This document shows positions 9,189 through 18,848 of a stretch of DNA of 64,000 bases, in pieces; position 1 is the first letter of the stretch; each line of letters begins with the position of its first letter. The stretch is from Methanothermobacter sp. CaT2 (lineage in GTDB: Archaea > Methanobacteriota > Methanobacteria > Methanobacteriales > Methanothermobacteraceae). Where the stretch lies: assembly GCF_000828575.1 (NCBI RefSeq), contig NZ_AP011952.1, positions 589,065-653,064 of the forward strand, given 5' to 3'. The position numbers and the translations under genes were made by a program. Under the pieces are notes generated by a model. The model had not been told where the DNA came from, ran no database searches, and worked only from the letters and a program-made list of their open reading frames with translations.

Positions 9189-9274
9189 ACTTTATAAGAC
9201 TTGAGCACATATGTCATATATGAAGACAATCATGTATTACTTTATCTGGATTTAACACAGAATAATTATTACTT
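9189..9274 (-). promoter_or_regulatory. promoter region of the metallophore synthase gene with paired TATTACTT half-sites
   Basis: The minus-strand TATA-like element CTTATAAAG lies at 9191-9199, about 45 bases before the start. Two identical half-sites TATTACTT (minus strand AAGTAATA) lie at 9235-9242 and 9267-9274, exactly 32 bases apart. The region is shared with the divergent acetyltransferase gene, so the sites could serve either direction. Confidence 0.4.
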
Positions 9275-9337
9275 ACTGGTGATGGATGTTATCGCTGGTT
9301 GAATGAGGGGGCAAAAAACACTGAAAAACAAAAGGTG

Positions 9338-9916
9338 ATGGAAATTATCACTGTGGCTGAACCCATGAGTGAATCTGAACTTGAATCCATAAGAAACTTC
9401 CTCTTCAGGATAATCAGGAGGGAGTTTGGATTCGGATACATACCCGAGTACCACAGGGACATAATCAACCTTGAGGAGTACTACCTCAAACCCCCAAGGA
9501 ACATCTTCCTCTTCGCCTCCCAGGGTGGTAGGGTAATAGGGACACTGGGACTCCGTGCCTATGACCGTGAATTTGAGGGCCTGAACTATGATCCAGAGAC
9601 AACGGCCAGCCTGTGGAGGGTTTTTGTAGATGAGGATCACCGGAGGATGGGTGTTGCATCCAGACTTGTTGAAATCGCCGAGAAGGAAGCAGCATCACTG
9701 GGCTACCAGAGGATCTACCTGCACACACATAAATACGTCGGTGGTGCCCTCGAATTCTGGCTTTCAAGGGGATACCGTGTAACGGTGGACACAGGGAATG
9801 AACTCGGGACGGTCCACATGGAGAAGACCCTCTCATGCAATTCAAATGCAATTACCAGGATCCCTGAGAAAACCTCTGAACTCTCACATTCACTCCCCAG
9901 GACCCAGAAGGTTTAA
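9338..9916 (+). CDS. GNAT-family N-acetyltransferase
   Basis: From the ATG at 9338 the protein has 192 residues. The acetyl-CoA binding motif A is visible as 'VDEDHRRMGVASRLVEIA', followed by 'GYQRIYLHTHKYVGGALEFWLSRGY', typical of GNAT enzymes that acetylate small amines or protein N-termini. The substrate cannot be told. The start is uncertain: a TTG at 9299 or the GTG at 9335 would also be in frame, and no ribosome site is well placed for any of them. It is divergent from the metallophore synthase, and the two share a 190-bp intergenic region. The C-terminal ~25 residues look disordered. Confidence 0.8.
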   Translation: MEIITVAEPMSESELESIRNFLFRIIRREFGFGYIPEYHRDIINLEEYYLKPPRNIFLFASQGGRVIGTLGLRAYDREFEGLNYDPETTASLWRVFVDEDHRRMGVASRLVEIAEKEAASLGYQRIYLHTHKYVGGALEFWLSRGYRVTVDTGNELGTVHMEKTLSCNSNAITRIPEKTSELSHSLPRTQKV

Positions 9917-9962
9917 TTCCATGTTGGTTAAAAAGGAATCAGATGGCATTTGAACTGAATCA

Positions 9963-10112
9963 TTAAAAAGAGGAGGAACAGGGCATCAGATGACATTTTT
10001 TTTGAGCGAAAGGATTGTTGCTGGATGCCCTGTTGAGCTGGCTTCCGTTTTAAGCTAGGAGGAATTCATGCTCACTAAAGTGGTTGTCACACGACATATA
10101 AATACTTTTTGA
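9963..10112. other. structured intergenic region: long inverted repeat, possible terminator or small RNA
   Basis: AACAGGGCATC (9977-9987) and GATGCCCTGTT (10024-10034) are perfect 11-base inverted arms enclosing 36 bases. On the minus strand the structure is followed by a CTCTTTTT tract (near 9965-9972), which would suit a terminator for the long superoperon ending at 10209 or the 3' end of a small RNA. A TATA-like element (TATTTATATG on the minus strand, ~10093-10103) lies upstream of it. On the plus strand an AGGAGG (10057-10062) precedes a 14-codon frame (ATG 10068, TGA 10110-10112). Neither reading can be decided from sequence. Confidence 0.4.
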
Positions 10113-10208
10113 AAAAAAGTTATTACATGCTTTTAAATGAAAACTGGTTAAGTATTAATACATGATGATAATTACATAATATCTGTTTTAATCCAGAGGC
10201 GGCAGTGA

Positions 10209-10484
10209 TTATTCCCTGAATCCATCAAGGAAGGATTCAAGGCTCCTGTAGGCTGCATCCACTGCCTCATCAACAATCCCGGGATCTGCATCTGAAAGCT
10301 CATCAAGGTACAGTTCAGCGCTGATATCAACCTTCAGTTCATCGGTGTACTCCACCAGCACAGTTATGTCAATATCAACTATTTCCTTGGCAGACACCCT
10401 CTTCAGTATAAAATCAGAAATGGTATTGTGGAGGAAACTGGATATCTCATCCAGATCCCCTTCAGTGAGTTTTCTGAGACTCAA
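10209..10484 (-). CDS. DUF3194 family protein, last gene of the exosome superoperon
   Basis: This is a small acidic protein of 91 residues (MSLRKLTEGDLDEI) that matches the short archaeal family found after prefoldin beta. No catalytic motif is visible. The start is a TTG that directly follows the TAA of the prefoldin gene, so translation is probably coupled. Its function is unknown; a chaperone- or ribosome-related role is suggested only by position. Confidence 0.75.
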   Translation of the reverse strand: MSLRKLTEGDLDEISSFLHNTISDFILKRVSAKEIVDIDITVLVEYTDELKVDISAELYLDELSDADPGIVDEAVDAAYRSLESFLDGFRE

Positions 10485-10850
10485 TTAGTTACCCATCCCC
10501 GGATTGATACCCGCGCCCTTCATTGCTTCCTGGATGTTGACCTGCATCTCCTGCAGTTTCTTCATGACGCGTTCTTCCTGTCTCTCAATTGTCTTCTCCC
10601 TGAGCTGGAGTGTTTCAAGTTTTTCCTGAAGTTCCTCTGTAAGTTCATCCTTGGCAACCCTGATGAGAATGTTACCTGAGCTCTTATATACTTCAGCGTC
10701 ATCGGCAGCCCTTGAGAGTTCTTCAAGGGCCTTCTGTGTCTCATTAATCTGCATTTCAACCGTCTGTTTCTGCACAGATATTGCCTGTGCCTGCTGCTGC
10801 AGCTGCTGGAACTGAGCTAACTGGTGCTGTACATTCTGTGGAAGTTCCAT
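10485..10850 (-). CDS. pfdB: prefoldin subunit beta
   Basis: The protein has 121 residues with long coiled-coil heptads at both ends (residues ~1-45 and ~75-115) and a short hairpin centre, 'AEVYKSSGNILIRV', typical of prefoldin beta. Four beta and two alpha subunits form the jellyfish-shaped hexamer that holds unfolded proteins for the thermosome. GGTGAT precedes the ATG at 10850. The alpha subunit gene is not in this window. It lies in the exosome superoperon between Pcc1 and the DUF3194 gene. Confidence 0.92.
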   Translation of the reverse strand: MELPQNVQHQLAQFQQLQQQAQAISVQKQTVEMQINETQKALEELSRAADDAEVYKSSGNILIRVAKDELTEELQEKLETLQLREKTIERQEERVMKKLQEMQVNIQEAMKGAGINPGMGN

Positions 10851-10873
10851 ATTATCACCTTCAAAATATCCAA

Positions 10874-11131
10874 TTATGTTGATCCCATCAATTCAAGAAT
10901 CTCCATGGAAAGCTTCACCCAGCGCAGTGACGAATTGAGAGCCGCCCTGAAGGATGCTGAATCCCCTGCGCTTATGACAATGGTTATCCTGCCATCATCA
11001 AGTTCCATGGACATGGAAGACCTCTGGGAGGGCGAATCCATGACCTCAGGTTTGATGGCCCTGTAGATCACAGATGCTGATTCAGGGTCCGTCCTGATAT
11101 CTATTACGCCCTGAATTCTCCTGAGACCCAA
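10874..11131 (-). CDS. pcc1: KEOPS complex subunit Pcc1
   Basis: The short protein (about 85 residues) has the Pcc1 pattern 'ASVIYRAIKPE ... DDGRITIVISAGDSASFRAALNSSLRWVKL'. Pcc1 is the dimerisation subunit of KEOPS, which makes N6-threonylcarbamoyladenosine at tRNA position 37 with Kae1, Bud32 and Cgi121; the Cgi121 gene is also in this window at 41574-42044. The start is uncertain. I prefer the TTG at 11131 because GGTGAG precedes it and it follows the Mil stop codon closely; a GTG at 11155 would add eight residues and overlap that gene. Confidence 0.85.
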   Translation of the reverse strand: MGLRRIQGVIDIRTDPESASVIYRAIKPEVMDSPSQRSSMSMELDDGRITIVISAGDSASFRAALNSSLRWVKLSMEILELMGST

Positions 11132-11132
11132 C

Positions 11133-11600
11133 TCACTCACCGACCCTGAAATCACGTATCAGGAGCTTAAAACCAGCGGGCGTCCCCCTGGCATCCATGA
11201 GCTCCATCACCCAGGCGTACTCTTCATCAGTCCTTATACTCCAGGCATCCCTGGATGAGGATTCATCCACCTCAAGGCCCATTAGATTGCAGAGGCCCTC
11301 AGATCCGGGAGGGCAGCTACTGACCCTTACCGCTTTATCTGCCAGTTCAGGTTTTTTCATTTCAAAGGACGGGTTGAAGAGGATGTAACCCCTCTCCCCT
11401 CCCCTTTCATCGAGGAAGGTTATCCTTGCAGGGTTACCGTGCCTCTCAGAGACCACAGCCACCGGGCCCCTGGCCTCGATGAGCACATCCCGCAGGCTCA
11501 TCTTTCCCCTGTTAATGTACCTCCAGCCCATGATCCTGGAGAGCCTCTGGGAAAAGGACCTTGTGCGCTGGGATGGCTTTCTGGATGTTGTGAGGAGCAT
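11133..11600 (-). CDS. archaeal Imp4-like Brix-domain ribosome biogenesis protein (Mil)
   Basis: The protein has 155 residues and begins 'MLLTTSRKPSQRTRSFSQRL', the characteristic Brix/Imp4 start (TSR-P-S-R-F). Archaeal members are half-length relatives of eukaryotic Imp4 and Rpf1, and the M. thermautotrophicus one (Mil, MTH680) has a known structure. The expected role is binding of pre-rRNA during ribosome assembly. It is 1 base downstream of rpoP and continues the superoperon. Confidence 0.92.
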   Translation of the reverse strand: MLLTTSRKPSQRTRSFSQRLSRIMGWRYINRGKMSLRDVLIEARGPVAVVSERHGNPARITFLDERGGERGYILFNPSFEMKKPELADKAVRVSSCPPGSEGLCNLMGLEVDESSSRDAWSIRTDEEYAWVMELMDARGTPAGFKLLIRDFRVGE

Positions 11601-11601
11601 C

Positions 11602-11733
11602 CTACCGTGCCCTCAGGGTCCTCTTAACCGGAGGCACCTCCTTGAAGAGGATCCTGTACCTGCACCTTGGGCACTTGTTCTCCATGTACTTCTTGGGGTC
11701 TATGAGTGTCCCGCACTGGGCGCAGCGGTACAA
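11602..11733 (-). CDS. rpoP: DNA-directed RNA polymerase subunit P (Rpb12-like)
   Basis: This 43-residue protein begins at a TTG with GGAGGT just upstream and reads [12 protein letters not shown], then '[13 protein letters not shown]'. The two CxxC pairs (C4, C7, C21, C24) form the zinc ribbon of archaeal RpoP / eukaryotic Rpb12, and the basic C-terminus (KRTLRAR) is typical. It bridges Rpo3 and the large subunit in archaeal RNA polymerase. It is 1 base after the L37Ae stop codon and 1 base before the Mil start. Confidence 0.95.
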   Translation of the reverse strand: MYRCAQCGTLIDPKKYMENKCPRCRYRILFKEVPPVKRTLRAR

Positions 11734-11734
11734 T

Positions 11735-12004
11735 CTACTTACCTCCAACTATCCTCTTGATGTTACGGGCTGCTGTCTTACCCATTGGGGTCACCGGGAG
11801 GTATGCTCCACCTGTGAACACAGCACCGCATTTTCTGCACTTCCATATGCCCCTGCTCTCCCTCTTAACACCGGGACGGTCACAGCTCGGGCATACGTGC
11901 TTCCTCTTCATCTCTTCTTCAATCTTTTTAACAGCTCTTTTAGCTTTACGACCGTAACGTGGACCGAAACGTCCTGTGATACCTACTTTCTTTGTTCTTG
12001 CCAT
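11735..12004 (-). CDS. rpl37ae: 50S ribosomal protein L37Ae (eL43)
   Basis: The 89-residue basic protein starts [18 protein letters not shown] and has a C4 zinc ribbon (C38-P-S-C, then C56-R-K-C). This matches eL43 of the large ribosomal subunit. Position between Rrp42 and RpoP is the conserved archaeal order. The gap of 55 bases to Rrp42 is the widest within this part of the operon. Confidence 0.96.
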   Translation of the reverse strand: MARTKKVGITGRFGPRYGRKAKRAVKKIEEEMKRKHVCPSCDRPGVKRESRGIWKCRKCGAVFTGGAYLPVTPMGKTAARNIKRIVGGK

Positions 12005-12059
12005 ATTATCACTCCAGTAAATATGATGTTATAGATATTGTCTGGTCAGTATTTAAGAT

Positions 12060-12863
<804 letters not shown>

Positions 12864-12864
12864 T

Positions 12865-13587
12865 TTATTCACCATACCTCTTTCTGAGGGCCTCCTTCTG
12901 CACCTCATGTATCCGGAGGCATCCCTCCACTGCAAGGTCAAGTGCCCTTTCAAATTCCTCGGGTGTGAGGTTTCCATCACTCTGGAGCAGTGTGATTTCA
13001 CGTGTCCTCGGGAGTATCGCCACCGGTACGTCTGCCTGGCCCTCCTTGTCCTCCTCCTCAGAGAGGTCAAGGACCACCTGATCACCGACCTTACCTGCTG
13101 CACAGGCAACAACCATGTCCCTCATGGGTATTCCTGCATCTGCAAGGGCGACTGAAGCCGCTGTTATGCCAGCACACCTCGTACCTCCCTCAGCCTCAAG
13201 CACCTCTATGAATACATCGATGACTGATCTGGGGAATTTTTCAAGTATCAGTGCCGGTCTGAGGGCCTCTGCAGTTATCTTGGAGATCTCAACGGAACGC
13301 CTGTCAGGGCCCGGTCTCTTTCGCTCCTCAACTGAGAATGGTGCCATATTGTACCTGCACCTTATGACGGCCCTGTCAGGTCTCTGCAGCTTTCTTATCT
13401 GAGCCTCCCTTGGACCGTATACAGCCACCAGTATCTTGTTACCGCCAAATTCAAGGTAAGATGAACCATCTGCCCTTTCAAGTATCCCTGCCTCGATTTT
13501 TAAGGGCCTGAGTTCATCAAACGCCCTTCCATCCTCCCTGACGCTGGGGGAGGTCTTCAATTGATCCTGTGTGATGATAGTAATCAC
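12865..13587 (-). CDS. rrp41: exosome core subunit Rrp41 (catalytic RNase PH-type)
   Basis: The 240-residue protein has the phosphorolytic site of RNase PH-like exonucleases: '[14 protein letters not shown]', '[15 protein letters not shown]' and the acidic 'GQADVPVAI' segment whose Asp acts in catalysis. Its start is a GTG at 13587 overlapping the Rrp4 stop by four bases, so translation is coupled. Together with Rrp42 and the Rrp4 cap encoded upstream it builds the archaeal exosome. Confidence 0.97.
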
Positions 13588-14519
13588 CTCTCGGAATTAT
13601 TCTCATCCTTAACTTCTGCATCCCCGGCTTCCCCATCATCCTCTTCAGCAGCAGGGGTGTCTGTTCCTTCTTCCACATCTTCAGATTCCACTTCAAGGTC
13701 TTCAGACTCATCAGATACTTCCTCAATGTCCTCAGACTCCGGAGACACCTCCACATCCTCAGAATAATCAGATGCTTCCTCAAAATCCTCAGACTCCGGG
13801 GTTTCAGGTTTTTCTGTCCCTTCAGACTCCTCAACCTGAATCTCAGGTTCCACTCCTGTAAGCCTGTCGAGGAGTTCCCTCACACGGTCGGTGAGTCCTG
13901 AGGTGTGGGCCTCACGGTCTATCATGAGGACCACCTTCTCGGCTATCCTCTCCATGTCGGGTTCACCCTTGATCCAGACAACACCGTTCTGGCCAACCAC
14001 GATATCGCAGTGGGTCTTCTCCTTGACCATGTTTATCATTGATCCCCTTTTGCCTATCAGCCTTGGCACCTTTGTGGGTGTTATGTAAACCAGGATACCG
14101 TCCCTGAACTTTCCAAGGCCGCGGCCCTTGAGGCCAAGCTTCACCTTCTTAACCTCATCAACATCCACAACCCTCAAAAGCAGAACGTCCCCTATATCGA
14201 AGACACTTTCAAGTTCCCTTTTATCCTTGCCAAAGACCTCAGAGGCCGGTAAGAGACCTGTGTAGGGCGAGTTTATGTCAAGTCCCCACATTGAGAATCT
14301 GATGTCAGTTATCTCCCCGATCACCACATCCCCCCTCTTGGGGATGTACTTGCTCTGAAGTGGTATCACATTTATCTTCTTGTTTCTAACAGAAACGAGT
14401 CCCACAAAGGATGAACATATCCTGTTATCCTCTTTGAAGGTTCCCCTTCCAGGGAAATATTCGTTCTCTGCCAGAACCTGACCTGGAACAACCAGGTCCT
14501 TTTCATTTACAAGTAGCAC
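13584..14519 (-). CDS. rrp4: exosome RNA-binding cap subunit Rrp4 with long acidic tail
   Basis: The 311-residue protein has an N-terminal domain, an S1 domain (~60-135, '[20 protein letters not shown]') and a KH domain ('[18 protein letters not shown]'). It caps the Rrp41/42 ring and guides RNA into it. Residues ~225-311 are an extra low-complexity tail made almost only of E, D, S and V with repeated 'ESED' motifs. Usual archaeal Rrp4 proteins end near residue 230-250, so this tail is notable. The start is GTG with GGGAGG six bases upstream. Confidence 0.95.
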
Positions 14520-14561
14520 GTTATGCCTCCCTGTTTTTTGAAGGCTAAAAGGAGAGGAGGA

Positions 14562-15260
14562 TTATTTTATTAGCCTGGTTTCAACGTTACCGCCTGTGAG
14601 TTCACTGAGCTTCTGATAGAAGCTGTCCTGAAGGCCTCCGGGTATTTCAACCACTGCTATCCATGATCCGTCGTTCTGCCATTCCTCGTTGGTTATTTTC
14701 CCGAAATTTGATATTACACCGTAGGCTGACCCCGCCCTTTCACCGGGTATCTTGATGGCCACCCTGACCTTCTCAAATTTAATGGGAATCTTGGTTCTGA
14801 TGGCTTTCAGGACGATGTTGACCTGCTCATCAACGGTCTTGAATGGATCAACATGAACCCTGGCTTCCTCCATGGCCTTTTCAATCCTCTTTGGAGGGTG
14901 AGGAAGTCCGTTCTGGGGGTTTATTGCCTCGCGTGCAATTTTATTGATGATCTTCAGGCGTTTATCCTCTATCATCTGCCTTCTCTGCTCTGCGGTGAGC
15001 TGTATTGTCCCCCTTCTTAGTATTACTGGTGTTACCTCAAGTGGGTCCGCTGTTTCAAAGACCTTCCTCATGGCCTCCTCAGATGCCTTATCACCCTTCC
15101 TGGCGTCCCTGAAGACCTCCTGAACCGCGAGGACGTCCTCCACACTTACATCTGAGTCTTCCCTGCGGAATTCAGCTGCCAGGTCAGGGTCCACAAGGAC
15201 CTCGAACCTCTCGCCATGGGATTCAAGCCGGGCGATAACTGCATCTTCAAGGCTGACCAT
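14562..15260 (-). CDS. SBDS family ribosome maturation protein (Sdo1)
   Basis: The 232-residue protein matches the SBDS family: the N-terminal FYSH domain '[18 protein letters not shown] ... [15 protein letters not shown]', a helical middle domain starting '[18 protein letters not shown]', and a ferredoxin-like C-terminal domain. In eukaryotes SBDS releases eIF6 from the 60S subunit with EFL1; archaeal homologues are expected to act in large-subunit maturation. The gene starts 3 bases downstream of psmA's stop codon. Confidence 0.95.
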   Translation of the reverse strand: MVSLEDAVIARLESHGERFEVLVDPDLAAEFRREDSDVSVEDVLAVQEVFRDARKGDKASEEAMRKVFETADPLEVTPVILRRGTIQLTAEQRRQMIEDKRLKIINKIAREAINPQNGLPHPPKRIEKAMEEARVHVDPFKTVDEQVNIVLKAIRTKIPIKFEKVRVAIKIPGERAGSAYGVISNFGKITNEEWQNDGSWIAVVEIPGGLQDSFYQKLSELTGGNVETRLIK

Positions 15261-15263
15261 TTT

Positions 15264-16010
<747 letters not shown>

Positions 16011-16075
16011 TTTTCTAACCTCTCTTTATTGATGGATAATTTATGTAATCATGAGTCACGTGATGAAGATTTTAA

Positions 16076-16456
16076 TCAGTATTTATCTTTCTTGGAAGGT
16101 TTAATAAACTTTTGTGTTGCCGAGCGTATCGTTCCTGAAAGGCCGAGGATGTGGATGGCGACCCTCACCCCGCTGTGGTGGTGGGCGCATGTGAGGGCCA
16201 TCATGACCCTCCTCTCATAGCCCCTCTGGCACTGGAGTATGCCCCTCACCCTGACGGCGTCTGGAAAATCGAACCTCCAGAGCTTCATGAGCCATAAACG
16301 GAAATTTGATGTTTCACATTCCCCATGCAGCTTGAGGCAGCTATCCCATATGAGGGAGACAAGTTCCTCCCTTGAGAGCTCCCTCTCACTGATCACCTCA
16401 AAGGCTATGTACCTCCTGGGGACCCTCAGGGTTGGTGGCAGTATCTTCATCCTCAT
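16076..16456 (-). CDS. rnp2: ribonuclease P protein component 2 (Pop5)
   Basis: The 126-residue protein begins 'MRMKILPPTLRVPRRYIAFEVISE' and matches archaeal Pop5, which pairs with Rpp30 to stimulate the RNase P RNA in tRNA 5' processing. GGTGAG precedes the ATG. It follows the Rpp30 gene by 10 bases, so the two partners are co-produced. The RNase P RNA gene was not seen in this window. Confidence 0.94.
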   Translation of the reverse strand: MRMKILPPTLRVPRRYIAFEVISERELSREELVSLIWDSCLKLHGECETSNFRLWLMKLWRFDFPDAVRVRGILQCQRGYERRVMMALTCAHHHSGVRVAIHILGLSGTIRSATQKFIKPSKKDKY

Positions 16457-16466
16457 GGACTCACCT

Positions 16467-17207
16467 TTAATTCTCAGGGAGGAGCCTCACACCCTCTGCA
16501 ATCAGGAGGTGACGCTTCCCTGAGTCCTCAAGTATCGATGCGGGGGTTGATGTGAGGGATTCCTCTGCCTCACTGGACTCCATACCGAAGCATTCTGCGA
16601 GGTTCATGATATCACCGGGAGTCCTCAGGTCATATATGGAGGAGGCCCTGCTGGTGAGGAGCAGTGGAAAACCGAACTTTCTGTGGAGTTTCAGGATCTC
16701 CCTGAACTGTTCAAGGACCCTTGCCCGTACCTTGAGCCAGGACCCGATGACATCCGCCAGGGGGAGTTCAACAGCCACATTGTTTCTTGCAGCCTCCCTT
16801 GCGAGGACATGGTTGATGCCAGGGTCCCTCCTTGAAGTGTAGGGTGCTGAGAGGACATCAACCCGCCTGCTCTCACATGCGGCCCTGTTAACCTTGAGGT
16901 TGCCCCCTGAGACATAGATCACGTCAGCCTTTTTCCTGAATTTATTCACTGATCTCCTCATATCACGGGGGTCAGATGCATTTATCATTACACCCCTGGC
17001 TATCTCAAAGTCCTGGAGTTCAGGATTCTCCCTGAGGGATTCAAGGTCTGATTTGAGGTCAGGGTATCTATCAGAAGGGTATACCAGAACTCCGCCCTGA
17101 TAGCCGAGACGTGATGCCTCAAGGAGGAGTCTCAGGCTGGAATCATGGTCCCTGCCCTGTATGTGGAAGTCAAAGAATTTCATCAGATCCTTTGGAGAAT
17201 CAATCAT
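16467..17207 (-). CDS. rnp3: ribonuclease P protein component 3 (Rpp30)
   Basis: The 246-residue protein has a PHP-like TIM barrel: 'MKFFDFHIQGRDHDSSLRLLLEASRLGY', 'DVLSAPYTSRRDPGINHVLAREAARNNVAVELPL'. It matches archaeal Rpp30, the partner of Pop5. The gene overlaps the upstream gene by four bases (ATGA) and lies 10 bases ahead of the Pop5 gene. Confidence 0.95.
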   Translation of the reverse strand: MIDSPKDLMKFFDFHIQGRDHDSSLRLLLEASRLGYQGGVLVYPSDRYPDLKSDLESLRENPELQDFEIARGVMINASDPRDMRRSVNKFRKKADVIYVSGGNLKVNRAACESRRVDVLSAPYTSRRDPGINHVLAREAARNNVAVELPLADVIGSWLKVRARVLEQFREILKLHRKFGFPLLLTSRASSIYDLRTPGDIMNLAECFGMESSEAEESLTSTPASILEDSGKRHLLIAEGVRLLPEN

Positions 17208-17611
17208 TCAAGTATCTTCCTGATGTTCTCTACCGCAACTTCCCTCTTTGCGGGGTAGGCCTCCACCTTGATCTTCAGGTGGATTGCATCACCGTGCCTC
17301 ACGGGTTCCCAGACCCCCTCAAGGGCCTTCTGCTTGTCCAGTCGAAGGAAAAGGTTGCCGTTCTCATCGAATCTGTCCTCAAGTTCGTCCATGCGGCCCC
17401 TGAAGACCTCTGTGAATTTCTCCATGAATTCCCTGAGTGACCTTCTGCGGTCCAGCCTTCCCCTGAGGACCGTTATGGGGTTTCCATGGTAGCCCTCGGC
17501 ACTCTCCCTTTCAGGTGTGGCCCCCGGGATTACGTTTCTAAGGGCCTCAATGACCTTTTCCTCGTCCTCTGTACCGTATACCATGAGGCGGTAGGAGATG
17601 TTGTGTATCAT
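17204..17611 (-). CDS. exosome-associated RNA-binding protein (COG1325 type)
   Basis: The 135-residue protein 'MIHNISYRLMVYGTEDEEKVIEAL' matches the archaeal family predicted by genome context to be an exosome-linked RNA-binding protein. 'FLRLDKQKALEG ... GDAIHLKIKVEAYPAKREVAVENI' is the conserved C-terminal half. No enzymatic motif is visible. It lies between L15e and Rpp30 and overlaps Rpp30 by four bases. Confidence 0.85.
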   Translation of the reverse strand: MIHNISYRLMVYGTEDEEKVIEALRNVIPGATPERESAEGYHGNPITVLRGRLDRRRSLREFMEKFTEVFRGRMDELEDRFDENGNLFLRLDKQKALEGVWEPVRHGDAIHLKIKVEAYPAKREVAVENIRKILE

Positions 17612-17645
17612 GTCCCTCTAAAAAAAGTTAACGGGGGGCTTTACC

Positions 17646-18188
17646 TTACTTCTCAGCCCCTTTACCCCTGTTTCGGAGGCCCCTGTTCTTTTTACCTTCA
17701 CTTGTGAGGCCCCTGAAGACGCGTCCCCTGTGCTGTTTTTCACAGATCCAGTTTATCTTGGGGTCGTTCTTGATTGCGGGGTGGTTTGGATCCACGAGGA
17801 TGACCTCATAGAACTTGTATTTTCCATCTTCCCATACCCAGTAGGAGTTGAGGACCTCCATGTTCGGGTATTTTCTTGCAACCCTCTCCTCTGCGATCCT
17901 CTTGATACTCTTTGCGGTGGTTATCTTCTTCACACCCATCCTCTTGGGCCTTCTACCTGCCTTGAACCTGGTTTTCCTCTGGCTTCCACGCCTTACACGT
18001 GTCCTTACAACTATGTATCCAGGTTTTGCCCTGTAACCCAGTGCCCTTGCACGGTCTATTCTGGTTGGTCTTTCTATCCTCTTGATTACGGGATCCCTTC
18101 TCCACTTCGGAGCCCTCTCCCACATCAGCTCCCTTACATAGGAGTCCTTTGGATTCTTCCATGCATCTTTAACGTATCTGTACATCAT
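17646..18188 (-). CDS. rpl15e: 50S ribosomal protein L15e (eL15)
   Basis: The highly basic protein of 180 residues reads '[20 protein letters not shown]' and '[23 protein letters not shown]', matching eL15. It is the first gene of the exosome superoperon. Two adjacent ATGs (18188 and 18185) follow AGGTG; either could be the start. Confidence 0.96.
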   Translation of the reverse strand: MMYRYVKDAWKNPKDSYVRELMWERAPKWRRDPVIKRIERPTRIDRARALGYRAKPGYIVVRTRVRRGSQRKTRFKAGRRPKRMGVKKITTAKSIKRIAEERVARKYPNMEVLNSYWVWEDGKYKFYEVILVDPNHPAIKNDPKINWICEKQHRGRVFRGLTSEGKKNRGLRNRGKGAEK

Positions 18189-18277
18189 TTACACCTCTAT
18201 TCTGTTCGGCTTTACGCCACATCCATGGGAACGTATCCCTGAAAAATAGCGGTTTAGGTGCTACTACATCTGGTGTG

Positions 18278-18294
18278 ATCACTTAAAAAGTTTA
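18278..18294 (-). promoter_or_regulatory. probable promoter of the exosome superoperon
   Basis: On the minus strand AAACTTTTTAAGT is the only TATA-like stretch in the 170-bp gap before L15e, about 100 bases upstream of the start. It implies a leader of some 70-80 bases. The element is weak, so confidence is low. Confidence 0.3.
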
Positions 18295-18358
18295 CTGTCA
18301 GTCACATCAATGAAATGTCTTTGAAGGTCCGTTTAATGGAAAAATCAAAGGTGTTGTT

Positions 18359-18682
18359 TCAGTCCTCGAGGACCTCGTAGAGTATTCTCATAGCCTTGAC
18401 AAAGGGTGGATTGCCTGAGGTGAGGAGAACAACACGCAGGACATCAACTATCTCATCCCTTGTGACTCCGAACTCGTTTATGGCACTCTGTATCTGTTTT
18501 TTAACTGCACGGTCATCGGAGTTTGCTGCTGTTATCCCGAGGGCTATGAGTTTCTGTGTCCTGTAATCAAGGACCTTACCGGTGTAGGCGGCCTCATTCA
18601 GTTTAACAACTGCCTCATATATGTCAGGGTAGTCCTCTTTCACGTGCACCATGCCCTTCCCATAGAAAACATCCTCTTTCAT
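18359..18682 (-). CDS. carboxymuconolactone decarboxylase (AhpD-like) family protein
   Basis: The 107-residue helical protein has the CMD fold pattern 'YEAVVKLNEAAYTGKVLDYRTQKLIALGITAANSDDRAVKKQIQSA'. AhpD-type peroxidoreductases have a CxxC pair in this place; here there is no cysteine at all, so a redox role is unlikely. The start ATG at 18682 follows GGAGGTG. It stands alone between the superoperon and the stomatin operon. Function is unknown. Confidence 0.8.
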   Translation of the reverse strand: MKEDVFYGKGMVHVKEDYPDIYEAVVKLNEAAYTGKVLDYRTQKLIALGITAANSDDRAVKKQIQSAINEFGVTRDEIVDVLRVVLLTSGNPPFVKAMRILYEVLED

Positions 18683-18848
18683 ATTTAGCACCTCCGTTTT
18701 AATTATGTTCAAGGCGATATTTATAAGTAACATGAGCCCTGATCTGGGTGCTTTACAGAGAATAAACACATTAAAGGATGAAAATATAGCGCCTTTTTAC
18801 AGAAAAGGTGAGGAGAATAAACGGCAAAAAAATGTAATTAAAAATGAA

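Noticed and set aside
10068-10112. 14-codon frame (MLTKVVVTRHINTF) with a strong AGGAGG site
   Set aside because: A good ribosome site alone is weak support. The frame contains a TATA-like box and overlaps a structured region, so I report the region but not a gene.
10149-10160. AAGTATTAATAC, similar to the RAGTAWTA half-site
   Set aside because: It lies between gene ends without a start nearby and shows that single half-sites arise by chance in AT-rich DNA; I used only paired, spaced sites as evidence.
12864-13112. Longer Rrp42 reading frame beginning inside Rrp41
   Set aside because: The added residues are out-of-frame Rrp41 sequence; the ATG at 12863 has a ribosome site and fits family length.
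16020-16075. Possible RNA gene between psmA and Pop5
   Set aside because: Only 65 bases, AT-rich, no stem or tRNA-like pattern; it fits a leader with a weak promoter at most.
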